Assembly (NCBI RefSeq): GCF_028858725.1
Contig: NC_084790.1
Span: 27,879,031 to 27,943,030, forward strand
Direction: 5' to 3'
Length of the DNA: 64,000 bases
Origin: Colius striatus
Lineage: Eukaryota > Chordata > Aves > Coliiformes > Coliidae
Positions 24,201-38,580 of the stretch are shown piece by piece (the first letter of the stretch is position 1; each line of letters begins with the position of its first letter). The position numbers and the translations under genes are program-made. Under the pieces are notes generated by a model. It was not told where the DNA came from and made no database searches. It saw only the letters and a list, made by a program, of their open reading frames with translations.

Positions 24201-26182
24201 TAACTCAAGTGTAAATAGTTAATAAGAAAGAACATTTGCCACAGAATGCAAGGAATATCTAAACAGATAAATGATGAGACAGTTCTCCAATGCCATGTAC
24301 CCTTGTGAGAGGTACTGTTCTACACAGCAAGAAGCACAAGCTACCAAGTTACTGCAGTAACACGTCTTACAAAATAGAGGTTCACTAGAGTGAAGTTATC
24401 AAATGGCATTCACAAGAACATTTAAATAAATCTAATACATTAACTCAAACACAACAAGCACTCCATATAGGATAAGGACACAGAGCCCTATCCTCACCTC
24501 TGACAACTTTTAATGAATGCTTCAAAGTTAGTGGAGCTTTTCCATATTTAAATTAGATAAGATTACGGTCAATATAATACAAAAATACAGTTGTGCATTT
24601 TTTTTCAGCTCCAGGCCAACAGCTTCATTCCTGCTTCAGTATTTGCTTTAGTTCTAACAAAAGTCAGACTTTTAGATGTGAATTATTAGCCTTCAACTGA
24701 AGAAATACAGGAAAAAAGGAGAGATTGTCAAACTCTAAAATGAAGTGCCTATCTAATTTTCATTGTTTTGGAGATCTCCTCTTTTGGAAGGTTGATTGTG
24801 GAAGTAATGCTTTCACAATTAAAAAAAATAAATAAACTACAGTAACAACTGAGCCCAAGTTCTAAGATGTAGTGAGAAATCAACCAACATTATTTGACCC
24901 AAACAACAATGGATCACCTACTGTGTATAAACAAAGCTGAGCCTTCATTAATGAAAAGCAGAGCATTGAAAACATTTCATCATGGTTCTACCTCTCATCC
25001 TTCTCTTGTATAGGAGAGTAGGTTGCATGCAGCACTATTACACTAGCAATGTACAAAGAAAAGGAGTAGTCCTGATGGCTGGTTAAATATTCATTTTTTT
25101 TTAAATGCAAAAAAAAAAAAAAACACTTTTCCTTTTGAAAATTTGGAAAATGTAAAAGAAAAAGCTTTCAAAACAATTTTTAATTGTTGCAACAAATATA
25201 TCTTTCCTCAAGAGGGCAGTTTGGTCCAGATCAGAATGAAATGTCCAGTGGTTGGAATCTTGCTCAGCTGGAGCACATCTCAATGATTCCCACTGGGAGA
25301 ACTCATGAACTCCCAACTTGCCTGACCTGAGCCAGCATTAGAGTAGGGAGATGAATCAGGTTTTTCAGTCCTGAGAATAGAACAGCTATGAAACTATGGT
25401 CCTGAACCAATGTAAAGTAGCTTGCCTATGATTAAGGGTTTATTAGCTTGAAGAGTTTTGGTTGACTTGACTGGTTTGATTCTGCAAGTGTGGTCAGGTA
25501 GCTCTGACTTTCATCCTACATGGATATGCTGTGAGATTGTTCATCTGTAAAAATAAAGGTCCTCTTGTATGACTGTCCTCCTAAAGATCCTGTGAGGACT
25601 GGTTTCTGCAATGCCCCAAATAAATGCCATGTATTACTCATAAAGACACTTGGTTCTGGATGTTTAATACTGGTGCCAAATTCTGAATTATACTTTCTAT
25701 AATTTTGCTTCTCTCATCATTCTCTTGGATCTTACTACTTTGTCTGTGCTATGCTCCAATAAGACAGTTTTCAGAAATGAGGCTTCGGTAAATGTTAGAG
25801 CAACCTCAAAATAAAACAGGAAGAAATTGACACAGCAGACATTCCTTCAAGAGGCTCCCATAGTTCTAAAATTCAACCAAGCTAGTTGCATAAACAGCTT
25901 GGGCTAAGAACATGGGATAGAGAGGAAATGTTTAAAGCATATATCTACAGCACAATGAACTGTTGGAATTCCATGTAATGGAGTGTGCTATCAATTTGAA
26001 AGTTTAGGGAGAAAGATTAGGAAATTAACAATCTATCCCTTTGGAAAACAAACATTTGAAAAAAAGAGATACATTTAGCCTTCATATAAGCTGACATAAT
26101 GCTTTTAAGATAGAAAAAACTTGCATTTTAAGAACTAAATCACATATTCACTGCTTTTTAAACCTGGAACAACCCAATCATG
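21201..26182. other. Transposon-free AT-rich stretch
   Basis: About 5 kb with no recognised gene or mobile element. It includes a perfect short tandem duplication at 22301-22340 and a 15-base A run at 25109-25123. Open frames are under 90 codons and uninformative. Confidence 0.55.
22301..22340. repeat. 20-base tandem duplication
   Basis: The unit CTGTAGTGCTCCATTAGCTT is followed directly by a second copy differing only in its last base. It is a young slippage-type duplication in otherwise single-copy DNA. Confidence 0.95.
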
Positions 26183-26281
26183 TATGCATTGCGACCTGAT
26201 CTAGGTGAACGTGCTTCTGCAGGGGGCTTGGACTAGGTGATCTCTAAAGTTCCCTTCCAACCCCTACCATTCTATGATTCA
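26183..26281 (+). mobile_element. CR1 LINE 3' tail fragment, plus strand
   Basis: About 100 bases match the extreme 3' end of CR1: a TGCGACCTGATCTAGGTGA block, GGCTTGGACTAGGTGATCTC, TCCCTTCCAACCCCTACC, then one ATTCTATG unit. It is strongly 5'-truncated, as is typical, and non-coding. Confidence 0.9.
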
Positions 26282-29200
26282 CAGTCCCAGTAAACAGTGC
26301 AGAGTGAACTGCTCACTAGTGCAAGGCTATCAGAGTGCTTAGCTTTAGGACAACTTTTTCAATTGGTATTGCATCAGAGATATCCAGCCCTTCGTAGAAA
26401 AACTCAGGTCTAATTCCATACAAACTACCAAAAACCAAGAAGTGGACTTTTCTGTTCCACTTGGCACACATGCATTACCAATCAGAGAGCTCTCAATTAT
26501 TCCATAACTTATTGATGCATGCAAGTAACTTTGTTTGTGCCCATAGACCATTCTGTGGCACAGTCTTCAGAATCAGAGATTATGTAGAGCACATAGTTCT
26601 TCTGCTCTTCCAAGCTGTCCCTGCTGTCTCCAAGCTGCAGTTTACAACTTCTCTAAACTTATAAACATACTATGTATGTTCTTATGTATTAATTTACAAA
26701 ATTGTTATGTAATTTGTATTTTTTCTTTATCTGGATCATCTCGGACCTCCCTTCCTCCAGATACTCTGGCATATTGGAAAGAGGCGATGCAATAATGGGA
26801 GTAGGTGAAACCTAACTATCTGGATGACTCCACACAGAACACAATGCCTAATAGGTTGAAAGGCAGGGTTTCTATTAACAGTCTGCAACAAACGGTGCAG
26901 TAAGAAAAAAATTTGGAACTGGAAAGGAACAACTAATTACACCATGACAGTCTACTGAGTGGGATCATGTTTTTCAATGAGATTCAGTCCATTTGCTGTA
27001 GATGCCAGCACATTCCTCGGTCTTCGTGTATGAGAATTAGCATTTTCAATACAACATTATCCAATACAATATTAGCCTAAGTTCACATTTGTCATGCCCA
27101 GCCTTCATATTAGATCTTACAATGTCTTTCCAGTTCACTTTTTTTGATGGCAATGGATCTAACAAATGCAAGTTGCACTCATTTTGAGGAATGATAGGGC
27201 CAAATGCCAACACTCTGGAACAGATAAGAAAAAATAAAATGTAAATGTAATTTCCTGTCAGCATGTGTTTCTCTGGGCCGTTTGACCTTACCATGTGCTG
27301 AATACTGATAACACCCTGTATTCTACGACATAATTATATCTGTGTTGTCCTCACAACAATGATTAAGCATGACAACTACAGACCACTGTGCAAGACTGAC
27401 CCATTCTACCTCAGTTCTGCACTGAAGCTGTTGGTCAAACAGACGCAGACAGGTAACAGATGTTTTAGAATTGTTACAAGAAAGGCTAAGTTCTCCTGAC
27501 CTTAAAATGAGAAATAAAGACAAGAAACATCACAGAAGACTACAAATTCAGACAATCTAAATAACAGTTTTTCTCCTCATCTGTGTCCCTGCTGCTGTGG
27601 GTAATATTTATTCTATATGTCAGAGAAGAGGGAAAAAAATAGGAGAGAAGTTAAGGTGGAAGTTTTGACATTGCATAAAGATGCTCTGCAGTTCATTGTA
27701 TTAGCTAGCATGACAAACCACCTTCTGTTGTGCAAAATTCAGATACAAAATGTCCCTAAGTCCATTTGAGATATATAGATACCAAGGTACTAACCAACGT
27801 CTTGTGAAAATGTGACTTGATCTAAGTTTCTTGAACCATTAAAACATATTGGCAACAAAATACAATATAATTAATTTCAGATAAGCACTTCCAGTCTCAA
27901 GCAAATTATTCTCACTGCCTTAAAGTAGTAACTGTAACTTCAATCTCCAGTAGCCTTTCTGTGAGGATGGGAAAGATACTCTAAGGAAGCAAGCACTCTA
28001 AAACAAATGTGAGAAAAGCTTATTCAAGTACAAGAGAGGTGTAAATGACCTTCTGTTTACATATCACTTACTTTTCAGTGTCTTCTCATCCTACCATCCT
28101 GAATAAATTCAGAGAAAACTTTTTCCTGCCAATTCACAACCCTGCACTTAAGTGAGCTCTGTGACCAGCAGAGGTGTTCCTTACAGCTAAAATTAAGAGA
28201 AAGAGATATTCAGTAACATAATATTAACAACAAAAACAGAGTTTCAACACAGGTTAGACTGAATTGTGACTTGTAGACATAGCTCTGCATGAGGGCTGGT
28301 TTTGCAACATGTAGTCAGGGCCCCATGTCCTAGAGAAGCATATTGCCAAAAAGCATACACTTATTACATACCCACTCCTTGAACAAACAATGCAGAGGAA
28401 AGCCTTTTCCAACCAGCCCCTGCTCCTCTATCTCCCTCCACAAGTGATATGTCTTTTTTCCATCCAAATCTTCCTCTCACTGTATTTCGTGACTTGATAG
28501 CAAGATACGTTACTCCAGCATCTCAGAGAGTGTTTCCCTCACGACTCTAGAACATTCATTCTCCTTGAATGGTGTGCAGCCTTCAAGAGAGTGTTTGCTT
28601 GCCTATTTGCCACCATTAACAACTTTACTACACTGTATATTAATGATTGTACAGAGAGGAGTTTAAAAAGACTCTCACATACTATCCTGAAATATGAGAC
28701 TTCATTATACACTTAATAAAAAGCTGCCAGTATCAAAGGCAACAGATGCAACCCTGCACCCTTAATGATCCTCTAAGTGAATGACATAGATTAAAGAGTA
28801 TGAGATACAAAAAATCACCATGGATCAACATAGTCTTCAATCTACTGCATTTCTCTCAGCCCTGTGTGCACAAATCAGAGTATCTATGGTTAAAGAGGCA
28901 TCTCTGATTAAGAAGCCTCCAGTTTGCAATGAGCTTTACATCTACCTTTCTCTCAGTACAGCCGATGCAAAGGTCAAACCTGATTCTTAACTCCATTTCC
29001 AGTCTTTAGGCATGTCAAGCCTTTCTCAGCAAGGCTTAAGAAGCATGTCATCCTAACCTTGGAGATTTCCAAACATCTACTGATCCAGACTTTATCCAGC
29101 TTTGAGAGTAGTCCCATTGTAAGAAGAAAGCTGGAGTATATAACTTCCCAAGATCTCTTCTAACCTAAATTAATCCTGTTATTTTATACTTCTATCTTTA

Positions 29201-29432
29201 TCAGATATATCTTCTTATATTTCCTTTGTTACAGATAGCAAAGGTTCAATTTTTTTCAAGATTACCAGCTAGGAAGTTAATATCAATTTCTTTAACTCCA
29301 AATATAAATTGGAAATACCTACTGAGTTTGGTCATTCTGTTTTAAAAAAAATAAAAAACCACACCTTGGAGTTTGGTCAGAATAGTGTTAATAAAACAAT
29401 TCATTTTTCAGAACTCTGAAGGTAAGATTACT
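26282..29432. other. Single-copy spacer, nothing recognised
   Basis: About 3.1 kb of AT-rich sequence with no transposon motif and no coding frame longer than about 80 codons outside low-information sequence. Confidence 0.55.
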
Positions 29433-30232
29433 CACTTTGGGGAAGAAAACAAAAATTAATTTAATCTACCATCAATCACAAATACAACAAACAGAAACCA
29501 ATGCAGAGTGGCACAATGATGAAGGGTCTGCAAAGCTCTACAAGGCCACCTTCTCTCCATCTCTTCCTGGGCTCAGATCCCTGATCCCAATTTCTTTACC
29601 TCCTCCTCCCTGAAGAGCTCAAGAGGGCAGGGAATGGGAGTTTCAATCAGTCTGTTCCAAATGGCTCCTGCCATTTGTCTTGCCTCAGGCCAGGAGGACT
29701 CCTTATCAGCCCTCCCTGCTCCAGCACAGGGTCCCTCATATGCCAGACAGCCCTGCACGGGCCGCTCCAAAGTGCTTTCATCCCAAAGGCTGCAACTCCT
29801 CTCCGCCTCCTGTGTGGGTCTGCTCCATGGCCCACAGGTTCTCCAGCATGGCTCCTCACTCAGTCTCCTGCCTGTCCAGGCACACTCACCTGGAGCTACT
29901 GGTGGCTCTCAGTCCTACCATTGCCCTTTGTGGGCTGCAAGGTGACAACTGCTCTCTCCCTGGGAGCTGCAGGGATGTCTCTGATCCAGTGGTCCTCCTC
30001 CCTTCCTCTTTCACTGACTGCAGAGTCCAAGTGGTCGTCTCTGTCTTATACTACACTTCACCTCCTTCTACACATTACAGATTTCCCTTCTTAAATAGTG
30101 ATGGCAGAGGCACCAGATTGGCCTTGCCAGACCGGAGGTGGGTCCCATTCACAGCCAGAGGGAGTTTTGGGAACTATTTATGGGCACCAGCTCTGCAGCC
30201 TGTCCCCCACGTTATGAAGCAAAAGATAGCTC
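29433..30232 (-). mobile_element. Diverged solo LTR, family 1 copy C, minus strand
   Basis: The minus strand is collinear with the GC-rich LTRs at 10755 and 51901. Shared blocks include CCAATCTGGTGCCTCTGCC followed by a TATTTA-type box near 30097, the internal GC-rich body, and the T-rich region before the 3' end. The last 120 or so bases of the 3' end (the AACCAGGACA edge) are missing, and the 5' edge fades near 30232. It is visibly older: many substitutions and gaps, and the open frame of the young copies is broken. It shows that the family was active in this lineage over more than one period. Confidence 0.85.
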
Positions 30233-33200
30233 CACAAAAATCCATTACAGTCACAGAGGTCCTCATATTCCTACAAAACAAGATTTCTTGCTGCAAAAAT
30301 AGATAAACCACTTTTTTTCCTACAGTGGTTTCCAGATATTCCCTCTTCCTTCTCTGTTGGTCTTTCCAGAGAGGAACCTAGCCAGGCCAAATTTTCAAGA
30401 TCATCTGGTTATTTCTCACATTTAGGCCTATTCTGTACAGTCTTCCAGCACCTCTGGAACACTACTTCATGAGGTTTAACATAAGCTGCATCTAAAGCAA
30501 TCCTTCCCTCCAATATCAGAAGTTTGTCCCTTCTTTTGAGGAGACTTTTCATTTTCATTTCTGGAAGGCAACAACTTTCCCTTGTCTCTTTCTTTACTTT
30601 TCAAAATAAAAGAGTTCACTCTTTTTAGTATTGAGTTCCACGGGAAAACTGTTTGTGACCAGTTCTGGAAACTCTCTTTGTTTTTTTGAAATCTGTCAAC
30701 TTTAATATTGTCAGTAGCTTCTAGCAAATTACTGACCTGACACTTTATACTTCTATCATCCCGCTGATTGCAGTGACGCTTTTACTTCATTTTTTAAAGG
30801 ATACTCAGTGCAGATGTGCAAAGTGGACAAAAGTACTTAAGCAACAGAAGTGCTTCACAGAATAGAAAAAGATTAGCTGAAAAAAGATGATTCACACCAT
30901 CTTCAGAAGTTAACTAGTAGAAAGTGACTTTACTATTAAAAGACAATATACTCTCATATACTCTGTTAATTTCAAATTGATCTTTAATAGTTTGATACTG
31001 CTTCTACTGCAAGAACTTTGGCTTACATTTGAGGTTATTGAGCTAAATTATGATGATTTGCTTCAAATACTATAGCAACAAGAGTTTATATATGACAAAT
31101 AAAAATGAAGTAATTTAAAAAATCTAAATATAGGCTCAAATATTAAAATGCAAGAAAACAGTCTGCAGACTGACAATTTCAAATAAGGATTCAAAACATT
31201 GCAGTGAATATTCTTATCTTCTGAAAGACTATAGTCAAAGGAAAATTAATTAGTTATTGTCCTACCTTTTAAATGTAGAAGGAGCTAAAAGATCTTTTCT
31301 GTAGTTGTTTTAAGTAGGACAATAAAATACTGTGTTTTCTACTTTAGAAACATAAGCAATGACAATTTATGTTAAGTGCTGTTCATGCTGTTATATCAAA
31401 TCCCATGGCTGCAAGCTTTCTCAGTCATTAACTGAGAAAACAAAGATGGTGAATTTAACAGTCATCTTACAACATTTCAAGTCATTCTTTTTCAGACAAG
31501 CAAGACTTTAAAGAAGATGAAAGCAATCTCCTTTCCTCTCATTTTTGGGGTCTCTGTGATATTATAGTAAGTTTCAACTTCATACTGCTTTTAGTCTTGG
31601 ACTAATGGAGACAGCTCTAACAGTATTCCAGAGGAGGAAAGAGCATAAGCAAAGATGTAAGGCAAAAATATCTACTTGGCACCTCTATAAGCTTTTTTCA
31701 AAAGTTATGTCTTCCCACATAGACATTCTCATTCCCTGCACAAACACACGCCAGTCCCTGCATCCCCGGCCTGATGCTGCATTACTGAGGTTGTACAGAA
31801 CTTGGGTTGGAGCTGAGCATGAACACAAAAGATGTCAGGTCAGGAAGCCTGGGAACAGGCCCTGAACTAAACACTAGCAGCTTCTGCTTCCAGCAGTCAA
31901 AGACAAAGTGGAATTATGGTGTCTTGGATCAAGCAGCTATTCACTTATGTATTCTTTGACATCTGGAGTAAAAAATCAGAAGCATATAGCAACTATTAAA
32001 GCAGCACAGGCTGCTCCTCCTCTTCTCTTCCAGCACAGATCAAGCCAACATCAGGATCGTGCCTGATCCAGGCAATCTACATCCACAGGCAACTGCGTAT
32101 CTTAACTAAAGCTAGCTTTATACAATCTCCAAATTTAGTATCTCTAGAATAAAAGGAAATATAATAGAAGAGTGAAAAAAATCACATATAAAAACTAAAC
32201 TAGAAGATGAACTCGGAAAAAAATGGTTAAAGTGACCTTCATACTGCTCATATCATATAAGTGACATATCATACTGGGGGTTTTTTTTGTCTTTTCAGCA
32301 GGTCCTCTTTACAATAGACTATGTGAGACTATTTAGCACACTAATGGATTGATTACTGCTTTAAAAACCAGGAAGGAAGTTAGTTTTAATGGGCTAAACA
32401 ATTAACCTTAAAGAACATTTCATGCTTCCAAGCCTAGACCAATTAATGTCTGCTCTTGCTTTTGATAAAAACATATATACAACGTCATTCTTCTGACATA
32501 AAGCCTGCCCCTAAATCAAGAATTCAAACTCTTGATGCTGTACTCACTGTATCTGTAATCAGAATTTAATTACATATAAATCCAGAAGTTCTAGTCCCAA
32601 AGGACAGGGAATCTTTACAGCTGGCACCAGTTGGCTCTTGCTATTCCATACATAGCTGAATTCTATCCTCTGTTTTATGTGCGATACACATGGGCAGGTG
32701 TGATGAGCAAGGATTGCCATTTCTCGTCAACGTGCCAGTCTCACAGTGCTTAGGAACCTGAAAAGCCACTTCCCCCACCCAACCACTACTGCTCTCACAC
32801 TATGCATTTGCTCTGACCTGAAATTCCCACTTTTTGTTCACTGCAGCTTGATTTACACAAATACAACACCCACACAGTAGCCTTTTCCAGATCTTGTGCT
32901 CTGCAGTCATAAGACCACTTTCAGCATAAGTATATATAGAAAAGTTATATGGGGCTACTTCTGCCAAGCTGGATCTACCATGAAAAAGATCAATATGTTA
33001 CTGAGGTTTAGCACTGTCAATTAGCTGTATATAACAAAGTTTAAAAATATATATATTATCAGCAGGTGAAAGCCACCAAGTTGAAGAAAGAATTTTTCTT
33101 TACACTGATAAAGAATTCATCATAATGAAGAAAAAATTAAAAAAAAAAAAAAACAAAACCTTTGGGACAGAAATTAGTGTCCAGGTAATCTTTACAGTCT

Positions 33201-36200
33201 CTTGTCATGTCTGTAGAGGTCCTGACTGATGCCATCTTTCAAGCTCATCAGTCAACAGTGTCAAGTCTCTTTAACTGGTCTCAAAGCTCAAAACCACTGA
33301 ATTGGGTGGAAAACCCAAAACCACTGACTTCCAGAAAGCACAAGACAGCTCACACTACAAACATGACATTGAACAGCAGCATCTTTCATCCACTGCAATA
33401 CTAAAAACATCTGCGACAAAGCTGCCCTAAAGACATTTAATAAATTTGCTTACCCTCTTTTCTTAGTTGATGCCTGGTTTTAGAAAAAGAGGGTCCTGTG
33501 AAACATTTACTAAGAAGCACATGCCCTGGGAGAGATTGTAGTTTTGTCTTTGGAGTCCAGAAGTAGAACTGTTTCATGACAGAATATAAAGGTCAAAGCC
33601 CACAGTCTTACACAGATAAATTCCTTTGTGGATTGTAACTTAAAAATACATTTTTCAAACCAAAACAAATGTGTATAAGTAGAACATTACTGGATAAACA
33701 AACTTCACTTTGAAGAAAAGGAAGAAAGTGTCATTACATTAAATAAAATCACCTAGGTGCAGAGGTAAGGAGGAGCAGAACTATCTACGAGTAAATGCCA
33801 CACAGACATTCCCCTCCAGGCACAATTTCAGAAGTTCAGAAATTACCTATGGCATCCTCATTTTGCACTGCATTTTGCACAGAAACAAAGGGGGAAAGAT
33901 CCTAGCCAAAAGGTTTTCAATCTACAAAGCTGTCAGGGCAAGGAAAACTTACAAGTGTCCACAAAGTAGTCCAATCAACCCATGCATGTCAGGTAACAGC
34001 ACAGAAGTATGGCTCATGAAAGTTCCATGCCAAGACAGCATATTTGCAGACTTTTAGCATCATGGCTACTTTAGCCAACAGGGTGAGGCAGAGAAGAAAA
34101 AAAAACAGGTCTAGAAAGGGGTCTCCTAGGTGGATTCCTGTGGCTGTCCTGTGGTTAGATTGTCTTTATGGCTGCCAAGGGATTTGAGCTGTTGCGGGGA
34201 CACCTCCATGGTGAATGGCTATGATAATATGGGAAAGGGCAGGGAGTGGGAAAAAGTAGGGCCTGGTGCTGAAAGGACTACCCCAGTTTCCAGCAGGCAG
34301 CTGGAAAAAGGCAGAAGAACAGCAGGCACACATCTCAGCAGCAGCCAGCACACCCTGGCTGCAAAATGGCTGGTAAAACCCCTCTGGAGTTGCACTGGCA
34401 CCAATTGGGATGCACTCTGTCATGCTTCCAGTACACACATAAGCCATATGTCCTGTGGCTAATTTTGGAGCCCAGTGCTTAGTCATTGTTCATGCTATGT
34501 TTGTCAATGGCATTATTTGTGGATTTGATGGTTCTTTCCCTTTAAAGCAAGACTAACTCCCCCATCTGTCATGCATAAGACTGTAAAACAGAAGGGTTTT
34601 TTTCCCCAGAATATTTTCACTTGAAAAATCGCAATTAACTGTCACATGTTTATATGTTGAGACTTCAGCCTTCATATTCATTTCAATAGCAACACATTGA
34701 TTTTACATTCAGCTGGGTGCACAATACCAAATAGAACAGCAACTCTTATTCAATCATAAGCAAACCAAAGCTAATGAGAAAGTTTATTTTTAGTTGAATC
34801 CACTAAGAGCATTTTACATGGTATATTCTGTGAAACTCAAACCTCCTACACTTTGACCTATTCTACCAAAACCATCCAAAAGCTACATGACTACAGTTGG
34901 TACAGCAACCACTTGTGAGCCCTGCTAGGGAGGCAGGACATATTTGTTCAGGCTCAACATCTTGTGGTTTTTGGTTGACTCAGCATGCTAGCTGAGGAGT
35001 TTGACATCTGCCCAGGATGACGAAGCTTTCTGTAAGAGGTTTTCTTTATCAGATATCAGAACTAGTGAACTGGAAAGCAGTTTGCTAAAAAATAAAAGGT
35101 AGGGATATTGTTTTCACATGTAAAGATTGATAATTCCAGCAAAATAGACTGAAAGATCCCAAAAGATACTATAAATGTATTGTCCTGCTGCCACAGTAAA
35201 TTGTACTCCATTCTGAGAAAATCTTGAAGAATTTAACAGAATTCTGCCAGAGAACCAGAGCAATAGCAATTACATGCTACTGAAGCATATGCTTCCTTCT
35301 TCCCTTTGGAACTAAATGCTTTTAGCATATAGACTTTGAACTATGTAACTATATCAGATAATTGAAATCAAATGATCAGAGGAAGGAGATTGATGTCCAC
35401 TACGTTCATGAGGACCTCATTGTGTTTTTTCTTTTTTACAAAATTCTAGGAAATTTTTCAAGTTATATTTCCTAATGGGGCAAAATCAGAAGATACATTG
35501 TCTCAATTTTCCATCCATTATCACACCTACTGCCCTCGAGAATGGAGCTATTCAGAATGTTAAGGACTCTGCACTACGTTTACTAGAAGGATATTGGCTC
35601 AGTCTTGCATCACTTCATTGTTAGGCATAATGCCATCTAAGCATTCATCTGTCTAGTTCTGTGGTAGAGGTTATGAGAAAAAGAAACCTTTTCTATATTA
35701 AGATCAAATTTTAAAAAACATAGAGCTTGAAGTTTCACCTGACCTCAAATCTGCCTCCTCATAATTTACAGTGGAAAATTGGAACAAATAATTTGCAGCT
35801 GCAGAGCCATGGGTGGAAAGGACGGGTTTTTCTGTTTGTCAAAACCTGAACATAATTCATAGTCATTGACTGTATGACAGCTTAACTTTTCACCTCTAGA
35901 AATAACTTAAACTTCCATTCACTCTTCAAACAATTTCATTTGTGGAATTCAAACTGGATCTAATAATTTTCTCTTTTTTTTTCCATATGTTCTAATAAGT
36001 ATTTTAAAAACCCATTGGCATTTTTGCAAATGTCAGTTTTTGCTTTCTTATTAAGGGCTGGTTTTATTTTACTGGATTGTTAAAATTATTGAATATTGGA
36101 CCAGCAGAAAAAGATACTTATGTTCTAGGCCTTCCAGAAATATTTGTCAAGACTGTTCTAGAAATAGTTCCCATTGCATCTGTGTGGGCAAAACAAGCAC

Positions 36201-38109
36201 AAAGCTCAGCAGGAGCACACGTGGTTATGTATGACACTGTTTACCACCAGCAGAAGCTGGTGTGTGTGGCAGAAAAGCCACAAAGTCACAATGGGTCACA
36301 TTAACATGATTCTTTCTCAGTATCCAGTTCCATGTTCAGTGAGTGGACACCACTTCCGGAACAGTTTGGGTCAACTGAGAAGAGGCTAGATGAGTCCAAA
36401 AAAGGTGATTAGAGATACAAATACATAAGAATAACAAGATAAGATATGTAATGAGTTGGATCACTGTGGTTGAGAAACAGATAGCTGAAAATGGTCTGCA
36501 ACTGTGCAGAGAATTTCAGCAGACAAGGGAACTATTTCACATCTTCTGTAAGTAGGACACAAAATGATGGATTCTTATCAGAGGTTACAGGGTTTTCTGT
36601 CACCTATTCTTAGCTACCCAACTCACTTCTTTTACTTCATAGCGACCTTGGGCATCTAACCTTCATCCTGTTCCTTTTAGTAGGTAGACGAACATGTAGA
36701 AGTTACAGGTTACAAAAGCAGCTTTAAGGAACTTAGCACTAATTCCTGAGAGAGAACCTAAATTGATTCATAACATTACAAATAATATTATAAAATCATA
36801 GATATTATAAAAAATGTGTAAATTAAAATGTTAGCTAGTTTATTTCAAAGAGAGGCAATACTTCCTATTTCAAAAGTGACGACCATCAAGTTAACTGCTT
36901 TTCATTTTATGATATCTAACACTGTGCTTCCCTTTGTTGACAATTCTGATTAACAAGAGTTGTCACATATGAAAGGAAGCCACATTGCTGTAATTGAATC
37001 AAGAAGAATATCACAACAGAAAAAGGTACTATTTTCCCTCAACAGCAAGAAGTCATTACAGTTTAAAAGTTTATAAGCAGTGAGAGAAAAAATTTTGACG
37101 TGTAAAATAAAACACAATTTTTTAAAAATGTAATTATCTTTTATTATTTCAGAATCCAGATCAAAGTGATTAACGTTACTAAATGACTGAAGAGAAGATT
37201 TAAGGAGGGTTTACAAGTGAATTGTGGACTAAGGACATCTTTAGTAGTGTTCACAGGGTTCTCTAGGGCAGTGGTTGTACTTCCAAAAGATTGGCTATAC
37301 TGGGAAGAAAAAACCTCACATTGCAAGGCTTAAATTCACAGTGCACAAGCCTGCACACCTCTTGAGAGCTTAACTACAACCTGAAAAGGACTGAAAAGCC
37401 TTGATCTAACCAATCTACTAATGGCATAAGAGCTGTGTTGTGCAGATCAAAGGATTACTAGTGTTGCCTCAAGTGCATGTAGAGCCTACCACGTCCAGGC
37501 CATAGGAACAGGACCTTGTGCCTGCTTAGGGTTGCCCCTTTGTCCAGTAGGTTGCCACCACAGAGTAAATACAAGGTGACCCAATACTCTTTAAGTAAGA
37601 ATATTGCTAAACACTGTTCAAGCCTTACTTTATTCAAAATCATCTGTGTCAAACTAACTTACATTGCATCACTATTTTATCTCAGCACATGGAGCTAGAT
37701 ATAACATACTTTAGATAGGTTTTAACACAGACTTGCATGGCATTCTCAGAATCAAACTGACAGGGACACGTGGTCAAGATAAAGTTACTGAAAAGGCTGA
37801 CCAGAGATGAAAAGTGAACTCAGAGTAATTAGCCAGCAGCTTTCAGTGGAAAAGGGAGGATGCATCAAATGTGGCCCTTCAAAAAGCTGTCCCAAGTGCA
37901 ATTACTGTGTATCACCATCAGTTGTACAGAGAAGAAAACATGCTCTGGGCAAATCTGCGGACAGCTCAAAGCTTGAAGGGTTACAAGGACTGTGGACAAA
38001 GGGAGTAGGATTCAAAATAGTTTTGATATTTTTAACAAATCACCCAACATCAGTAAGATTAAAGTGCACAGTGAAGTGGAAAGTAGTACGTATATAGAGG
38101 AAGAATCAC
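30233..38109. other. Long transposon-poor AT-rich stretch
   Basis: About 7.9 kb without a clear repeat or exon. There is a 15-base A run at 33139-33153. Opposite-strand open frames of 110 and 106 codons overlap at 34130-34486 in a slightly GC-richer patch. Neither has a recognisable domain, and their overlap suggests at most one could be real and probably neither is. Confidence 0.55.
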
Positions 38110-38580
38110 ATTCACATACATGCAAAATCAGAGAAGAGATCTGGAATGTATCAGAAGCTGAAAACGAGTGAAAAAGATAACAGCATGATTAAAAAAACAA
38201 ATCTAATTTTGCAATATTTCATGCAAGGCACAGCAGCTGATAACCTGTTTAATTTAGGGCTGACAAAGCATTAGTTGAAGTATTTCATCTTGATTCCAAC
38301 ACACACTTAAAGAAAGGCATTATTTGAAATAGTCAGATGAGATTAACAAAAATTACAGGAAGCACAGAAAACAGCAGCCAAGAAAAAAGCTGAAAGAATG
38401 GACTTATTTAATCTACAAAAAGCATAGAGACCAATCATCAAAGCAGTCTGCAAATATACAGAAAGTTGTAGAGAAGAGAAAAATGATCAAAAGTTTCCAT
38501 GTCCACTGCATGATCTGACTCAGAAAAATATTTGTTTGCAAAATTAGGATAGATATTTGAGAAAGTTTTCTAATTATAAA
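38110..38580 (+). mobile_element. Probable ancient CR1-like fragment, plus strand
   Basis: Around 38380-38480 the translation keeps a CR1 C-terminal-like order of residues (Glu-Arg-x-x-Leu-Phe-x-Leu-Gln-Lys). It is followed near 38548 by an AGGATAGATATTTGAGAAAG block resembling the CR1 'GGATATTAGGAAAAA' segment. Divergence is high and there is no intact tail, so the limits are approximate. Chance resemblance cannot be excluded. Confidence 0.4.

Noticed and set aside
34130..34486. Overlapping 110- and 106-codon frames on opposite strands
   Set aside because: No domain or splice context. Mirror frames in a locally GC-richer patch are a common chance outcome.
37807..38097. Frame with a Cys-x-x-Cys-rich patch (Ile-Lys-Cys-Gly-Pro...Cys-Pro-Lys-Cys)
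   Set aside because: It looked like a zinc-binding motif, but spacing fits no known finger and the rest of the frame is featureless.
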